Shown piece after piece: positions 60,901 to 64,000 of a stretch of 64,000 nucleotides of DNA (position 1 is the stretch's first letter; each line of letters begins with the position of its first letter). The DNA is from Glandiceps talaboti (lineage: Eukaryota > Hemichordata > Enteropneusta > Spengelidae): contig NC_135564.1 of assembly GCF_964340395.1 (NCBI RefSeq), forward strand, positions 12,136,391 to 12,200,390. The letters are read 5' to 3'. The translations under genes were made by a program, and so were the position numbers. The notes below the pieces were generated by a model. That model saw nothing but the letters and a program-made list of their open reading frames with translations. It made no database searches and was not told the DNA's origin.

Positions 60901-63900
60901 ACTACAGAAACTATAACTACAACCGAGGAACCAACAACAACAGACACTGTAACTACCACTGAGGAACCAACAACAACAGACACTTTAACTACCACAGAGG
61001 AACCAACAACTACAGAAACTGTAACTACCACTGGGGAACCAACAACAACAGACACTTTAACTACCACAGAGGAACCAACAACTACAGAAACTGTAACTAC
61101 CACAGTGGAACCAACAACAACAGACACAATAACTACCACTGGGGAACCAACAACTACAGAAACTATAACTACAACAGAGGAACCAACAACAACAGACACT
61201 ATAACTACCACTGAGAAATCAACAACAACAGACACTTTAACTACCACAGAGGAACCAACAACTACAGAAACTGTAACTACCTCTGAGGAACCAACAACTA
61301 CAGAAACTATAACTACAACCGAGGAACCAACAACAACAGACACTTTAACTACCACAGATGAACCAACAACTACAGAAACTGTAACTACCACTGAGGAACC
61401 AACAACAACAGACACTGTAACTACCACTGAGGAACCAACAAAAACAGACACATTAACTACCACAGAGGAACCAACAACTACAGAAACTGTAACTACCTCT
61501 GAGGAACCAACAACTACAGAGTCTGTAACTACCACTGAGGAACCTACGACAACAGAAACTGTAACTACCACTGAGGAACCAACAACTACAGAGTCTGTAA
61601 CTACCACTGCGGAACCTATGACAACAGAAACTGTAACTACCACAGAGGAACCAACAACAACAGACACTATAACTACCTCTGAGGAACCAACAACAACATA
61701 CTCTGTAACTACCACTGAGGAACCAACAACTACAGAGTATGTAACTACCACTGAGGAATCTACGACAACAGAAACTGTAACTACCACTGAGGAACCAACA
61801 ACTACAGAGTCTGTAACTACCACTGAGGAACCTACGACAACAGAAACTGTAACTACCACAGAGGAACCAACAACAACAGACACTATAACTACCTCTGAGG
61901 AACCAACAACAACATACTCTGTAACTACCACTGAGGAACCAACAACTACAGAAACTGTAACTACCACTGTGGAACCAACAACAATAGACACTGTAACTAC
62001 CACAGAGGAACCAACAACAACAGACACTATAACTAACTCTGAGCAACCAACAACAACAGACTCTGTAACTACCACTGAGGAACCAACAACTACAGACACT
62101 GTAACTACCACTGAGGAACCAACAACAACATACACTGTAACTACCTCTGAGGAAACAACAACTACAGAGTCTGTAACTACCACTGAGGAACCTACGACAA
62201 CAGAAACTGTAACTACCACTGAGGAACCAACAACTACAGAGTCTGTAACTACCACTGAGGAACCTACGACAACAGAAACTGTAACTACCACTGAGGAACC
62301 AACAACAACAGACACTGTAACTATCACAGAGGAACCAACAACTACAGAAACTGTAACTACCACTGTGGAACCAACAACAACAGACACTGTAACTACCACA
62401 GAGGAATCAACAACAACAGACACTGTAACTACCTCTGAGGAACCAACAACAACAGACTCTGTAACTACCACTGAGGAACCAACAACTACAGACACTGTAA
62501 CTACCTCTGAGGAACCAACAACAACAGACTCTGTAACTACCACTGAGGAACCAACAACTACAGAGTCTGTAACTACCACTGAGGAACCTACGACAACAGA
62601 AACTGTAACTACCACTGAGGAACCAACAACAACAGACACTGTAACTACCACAGAGGAACCAACAACTACAGAAACTATTACTACCTCTGAGGAACCAACA
62701 ACTACAGAAACTATAACTACAACCGAGGAACCAACAACAACAGACACTGTAACTACCACTGAGGAACCAACAACAACAGACACTTTAACTACCACAGAGG
62801 AACCACCAACTACAGAAACTGTAACTACCACTGGGGAACCAACAACAACAGACACTTTAACTACCACAGAGGAACCAACAACTACAGAAACTGTAACTAC
62901 CACAGTGGAACCAACAACAAAAGACACAATAACTACCACTGAGGAACCTACGACAACAGAAACTGTAACTACCACTGAGGAACCAACAACTACAGAGTCT
63001 GTAACTACCACTGAGGAACCTACGACAACAGAAACTGTAACTACCACAGAGGAACCAACAACAACAGACACTATAACTACCTCTGAGGAACCAACAACAA
63101 CATACTCTGTAACTACCACTGAGGAACCAACAACTACAGAAACTGTAACTACCACTGTGGAACCAACAACAACAGACACTGTAACTACCACAGAGGAATC
63201 AACAACAACAGACACTGTAACTACCTCTGAGGAACCAACAACAACAGACTCTGTAACTACCACTGAGGAACCAACAACTACAGACACTGTAACTACCTCT
63301 GAGGAACCAACAACAACAGACTCTGTAACTACCACTGAGGAACCAACAACTACAGAGTCTGTAACTACCACTGAGGAACCTACGACAACAGAAACTGTAA
63401 CTACCACTGAGGAACCAACAACAACAGACACTGTAACTACCACAGAGGAACCAACAACTACAGAAACTATTACTACCTCTGAGGAACCAACAACTACAGA
63501 AACTATAACTACAACCGAGGAACCAACAACAACAGACACTGTAACTACCACTGAGGAACCAACAACAACAGACACTTTAACTACCACAGAGGAACCAACA
63601 ACTACAGAAACTGTAACTACAACTGGGGAACCAACAACAACAGACACTTTAACTACCACAGAGGAACCAACAACTACAGAAACTGTAACTACCACAGTGG
63701 AACCAACAACAACAGACACTATAACTACCACTGGGGAACCAACAACTACAGAAACTATAACTACAACAGAGGAACCAACAACAACAGACACAGTAACTAC
63801 CACTGAGGAACCAACAACAACAGACACTTTAACTACCACAGAGGAACCAACAACTACAGAAACTGTAACTACCTCTGAGGAACCAACAACTACAGAAACT

Positions 63901-64000
63901 ATAACTACAACCGAGGAACCAACAACAACAGACACTTTAACTACCACAGATGAACCAACAACTACAGAAACGGTAACTACCACTGAGGAACCAACAACAA
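54979..64000 (+). CDS. Secreted Thr/Glu-rich mucin-like repeat protein, 3'-truncated
   Basis: The ATG at 54979 opens MCMFVLCIMLQLTLRAGYINA, a signal peptide with probable cleavage before QNNTLEQ. From about 55066 on, the protein is a 12-residue repeat with consensus T-T-T/S-E-E-P-T-T-T-D/E-T/S-V/I/L, about 248 copies, with no stop up to the window end (>=3007 codons). About half of the residues are Thr, so dense O-glycosylation is expected; three acidic residues per unit make it strongly anionic. No cysteine appears in the repeat. The repeat register is 36 bp throughout except for one 39-bp unit near 56641. The family is a mucin-like PTS polypeptide; its carboxyl end, and so whether it is secreted or membrane-bound, lies outside the window. 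A long open frame on the opposite strand is a shadow of the repeat. Confidence 0.82.
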   Translation, partial: MCMFVLCIMLQLTLRAGYINAQNNTLEQTTTYTVTTNEEPTTTESVTSTEEPTTTDTVTTTEEPTTKETITTSEEPTTTETITTTEEPTTTDTVTTTEEPTTTDTLTTAEEPTTTDTVTTTEEPTTTDTLTTTEEPTTTETVTTSEEPTTTESVTTTEEPTTTETVTTTEEPTTTDTVTTTEEPTTTESVTTTEEPTTTETVTTTEEPTTTESVTTTEEPTTTETVTTTEEPTTTDTVTTTEEPTTTETITTSEEPTTTETITTTEEPTTTDTVTTTEEPTTTDTLTTTEEPTTTETVTTTEEPTTTDTITNTGEPTTTDTVTTTEEPTTTETITTTEEPTTTDTVTTTEEPTTTDTVTTTEEPTTTDTVTTTEEPTTTETVTTTVEPTTTDTVTTTEEPTTTDTVTTSEEPTTTDSVTTTEEPTTTDTVTTTEEPTTTETVTTSEEPTTTESVTTTEEPTTTETVTTTEEPTTTDTLTTTEEPTTTETITTSEEPTTTETITTTEEPTTTDTVTTTEEPTTTETVTTTGEPTTTEFVTTTEEPTTTETVTTTEEPTTTTDTLTTTEEPTTTETVTTTEEPTTTETVTTTEEPTTIDTLTTTEEPTKTETVTTSEEPTTTESVTTTEEPTTTETVTTTEEPTTTESVTTTKEPTTTETVTTTEEPTTTDTVTTTEEPTTTETITTSEEPKTTETITTTEEPTTTDTVTTTEEPTTTDTLTTTEEPTTTETVTTTEESTTTDTITNTGEPTTTDTVTTTEEPTTTETITTTEEPTTTDTVTTTQEPTTTDTVTTTEEPTTTDTVTTTEEPTTTDTVTTSEEPTTTDSVTTTEEPTTTDTVTTTEEPTTTETVTTSEEPTTTESVTTTEEPTTTDTVTTTEEPTTTDTVTTSEEPTTTDSVTTTEEPTTTDTVTTTEEPTTTDTVTTTEEPTTTDSVTNTEEPTTTDTVTTTAEPTTTDTVTTTEEPTTTETVTTTVEPTTTDTVTTTQEPTTTDTVTTTEEPTTTDTVTTTEEPTTTDTVTTSEEPTTTDSVTTTEEPTTTDTVTTTEEPTTTETVTTSEEPTTTESVTTTEEPTTTETVTTTEEPTTTDTVTTTEEPTTTDTVTTSEEPTTTDSVITTEEPTTTDTVTTTEEPTTTDTVTTTEEPTTTDSVTNTEEPTTTDTVTTTAEPTTTDTVTTTEEPTTTETVTTTVEPTTTDTVTTREEPTTTETVTTTVEPTTTDTITTTEKPTTTDTVTTTEEPTTTDTVTTTEEPTTTDIVTTTEEPTTTETITTTEEPTTTDTVTTTQEPTTTDTVTTTEEPTTTDTVTTTEEPTTTDTVTTSEEPTTTDSVTTTEEPTTTDTVTTTEEPTTTETVTTSEEPTTTESVTTTEEPTTTETVTTTEEPTTTDTVTTTEEPTTTDTVTTSEEPTTTDSVTTTEEPTTTDTVTTTEEPTTTDTVTTTEEPTTTDSVTNTEEPTTTDTVNTTAEPTTTDTVTTTEEPTTTETVTTTVEPTTTDTVTTREEPTTTETVTTTVEPTTTDTVTTTEKPTTTDTVTTTEEPTTTDTVTTTEEPTTTDIVTTTEEPITTETVTTTVEPTTTDTVTTTEEPTTTDTVTTSEESTTTDSVTTTEEPTTTDTVTTTEEPTTTETVTTTEEPTTTDSVTTTEEPTTTDTVTTTAEPTTTDTVTTTEEPTTTETVTTTVEQTTTDTVTTTAEPTTTETVTTTVEPTTTDTVTTTEKPTTTDTVTTSEEPTTTDSVTTTEEPTTTDTITTTEEPTTTDTVTTTEEPTTTDTLTTTEEPTTTETVTTSEEPTTTESVTTTEEPTTTETVTTTEEPTTTESVTTTEEPTTTETVTTTEEPTTTDTITTSEEPTTTYSVTTTEEPTTTETVTTTVEPTTTDTVTTSEEPTTTDSVTTIEEPTTTDTVTTTEEPTTTDTVTTSEEPTTTESVTTTEEPTTTETVTTTEEPTTTESVTTTEEPTTTETVTTTEEPTTTETITTTEEPTTTDTVTTTEEPTTTDTLTTTEEPTTTETVTTTGEPTTTDTLTTTEEPTTTETVTTTVEPTTTDTITTTGEPTTTETITTTEEPTTTDTITTTEKSTTTDTLTTTEEPTTTETVTTSEEPTTTETITTTEEPTTTDTLTTTDEPTTTETVTTTEEPTTTDTVTTTEEPTKTDTLTTTEEPTTTETVTTSEEPTTTESVTTTEEPTTTETVTTTEEPTTTESVTTTAEPMTTETVTTTEEPTTTDTITTSEEPTTTYSVTTTEEPTTTEYVTTTEESTTTETVTTTEEPTTTESVTTTEEPTTTETVTTTEEPTTTDTITTSEEPTTTYSVTTTEEPTTTETVTTTVEPTTIDTVTTTEEPTTTDTITNSEQPTTTDSVTTTEEPTTTDTVTTTEEPTTTYTVTTSEETTTTESVTTTEEPTTTETVTTTEEPTTTESVTTTEEPTTTETVTTTEEPTTTDTVTITEEPTTTETVTTTVEPTTTDTVTTTEESTTTDTVTTSEEPTTTDSVTTTEEPTTTDTVTTSEEPTTTDSVTTTEEPTTTESVTTTEEPTTTETVTTTEEPTTTDTVTTTEEPTTTETITTSEEPTTTETITTTEEPTTTDTVTTTEEPTTTDTLTTTEEPPTTETVTTTGEPTTTDTLTTTEEPTTTETVTTTVEPTTKDTITTTEEPTTTETVTTTEEPTTTESVTTTEEPTTTETVTTTEEPTTTDTITTSEEPTTTYSVTTTEEPTTTETVTTTVEPTTTDTVTTTEESTTTDTVTTSEEPTTTDSVTTTEEPTTTDTVTTSEEPTTTDSVTTTEEPTTTESVTTTEEPTTTETVTTTEEPTTTDTVTTTEEPTTTETITTSEEPTTTETITTTEEPTTTDTVTTTEEPTTTDTLTTTEEPTTTETVTTTGEPTTTDTLTTTEEPTTTETVTTTVEPTTTDTITTTGEPTTTETITTTEEPTTTDTVTTTEEPTTTDTLTTTEEPTTTETVTTSEEPTTTETITTTEEPTTTDTLTTTDEPTTTETVTTTEEPTT
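57321..59710 (+). repeat. Three higher-order repeat copies within the mucin array
   Basis: The rare CACACAGG marker occurs at 57321, 57933 and 58833 (spacing 612 and 900 bp, i.e. 17 and 25 units). The blocks after 57933 and 58833 match over roughly 850 bp with only a few mismatches by eye, sharing rare variants (GTAACTAACA, CCACTGCGGAA, CCAGAGAGGAA, GAGAAACC, GACATTGTA). The first copy is shortened. Confidence 0.88.
62330..63722 (+). repeat. 792-bp higher-order repeat pair within the mucin array
   Basis: 62330-62930 recurs at 63122-63722 with offset 792 bp (22 units). Shared rare markers include GAGGAATCA (62401, 63193), GAAACTATTACTACC and ACAACCGAGG, in the same order. Confidence 0.85.

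Larger units (their letters stand above)
55066..64000 (+). repeat. 36-bp coding minisatellite, about 248 units
   Basis: The unit is of the type ACTACCACTGAGGAACC followed by AACAACAACAGACACTGTA (written in two parts). Variants concentrate at a few codons: ACT/ACA/TCT before GAG, GAG/GTG/GGG/GCG, CCA/CCT, GAC/GAA/GAG, ACT/TCT, and GTA/ATA/TTA. The array continues beyond the window. Confidence 0.97.

Noticed and set aside
61453-62046. 197-codon minus-strand Cys/Tyr/Ser-rich frame
   Set aside because: Third-frame product of the same repeat, without independent start or domain.
55041-63983. 2980-codon minus-strand open frame (Val/Ser/Gly-rich)
   Set aside because: It mirrors the 36-bp repeat. 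The plus frame has a signal peptide, an upstream splice acceptor and a mucin-like composition; the minus frame has no leader and no known family.
55066-64000. CRISPR array suggested by regular 36-bp spacing
   Set aside because: The units are contiguous with no unique spacers, are coding, and the locus is eukaryotic.

Overview
The window is animal nuclear DNA: AT-rich, with short exons carrying GT-AG splice sites, long introns, abundant microsatellites and decayed transposons. The many calcium-binding EGF modules on phase-1 exons, the SEA domains and the dispersed repeats fit a marine invertebrate (an invertebrate deuterostome or a lophotrochozoan). I cannot place it more closely, and I see no bacterial or viral genes.

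1-17055 (+): the 3' part of a multi-exon gene for a type I membrane protein. I could join 22 exons in frame. They encode 1110 visible residues: one partial and 15 complete EGF modules interrupted by two SEA domains, then one transmembrane helix and a 165-residue cytoplasmic tail. The order EGF(n)-SEA-EGF-EGF-SEA-EGF-TM-tail recalls transmembrane mucins. The introns hold a perfect 196-bp tandem duplication, a decayed EGF exon, a nested transposon insertion, a LINE reverse-transcriptase fragment and fold-back elements.

17056-54945: mostly non-coding. It contains MITE-like fold-back elements, tRNA-like SINE heads, two LINE 3'-end relics, a ~1.1-kb tandem duplication, long microsatellites and one candidate first exon with a signal peptide (41823-42033) whose downstream exons I could not find.

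54946-64000 (+): the 5' end of a very large mucin-like gene. A strong 3' splice site is followed by a signal-peptide start at 54979 and then about 248 copies of a 12-residue Thr/Glu/Pro repeat (36 bp), open to the window end (>=3007 codons). The array keeps an almost perfect 36-bp register and contains kilobase-scale higher-order duplications. A long minus-strand open frame over the same DNA is a by-product of the repeat.

The EGF/SEA receptor and the Thr-rich secreted polypeptide lie on the same strand ~38 kb apart. Mucins of the MUC3/12/17 type combine a long Thr-rich repeat with EGF-SEA-EGF-TM. The two loci may therefore be related neighbours, or the second may continue beyond the window into a similar membrane end. 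This is inference only.
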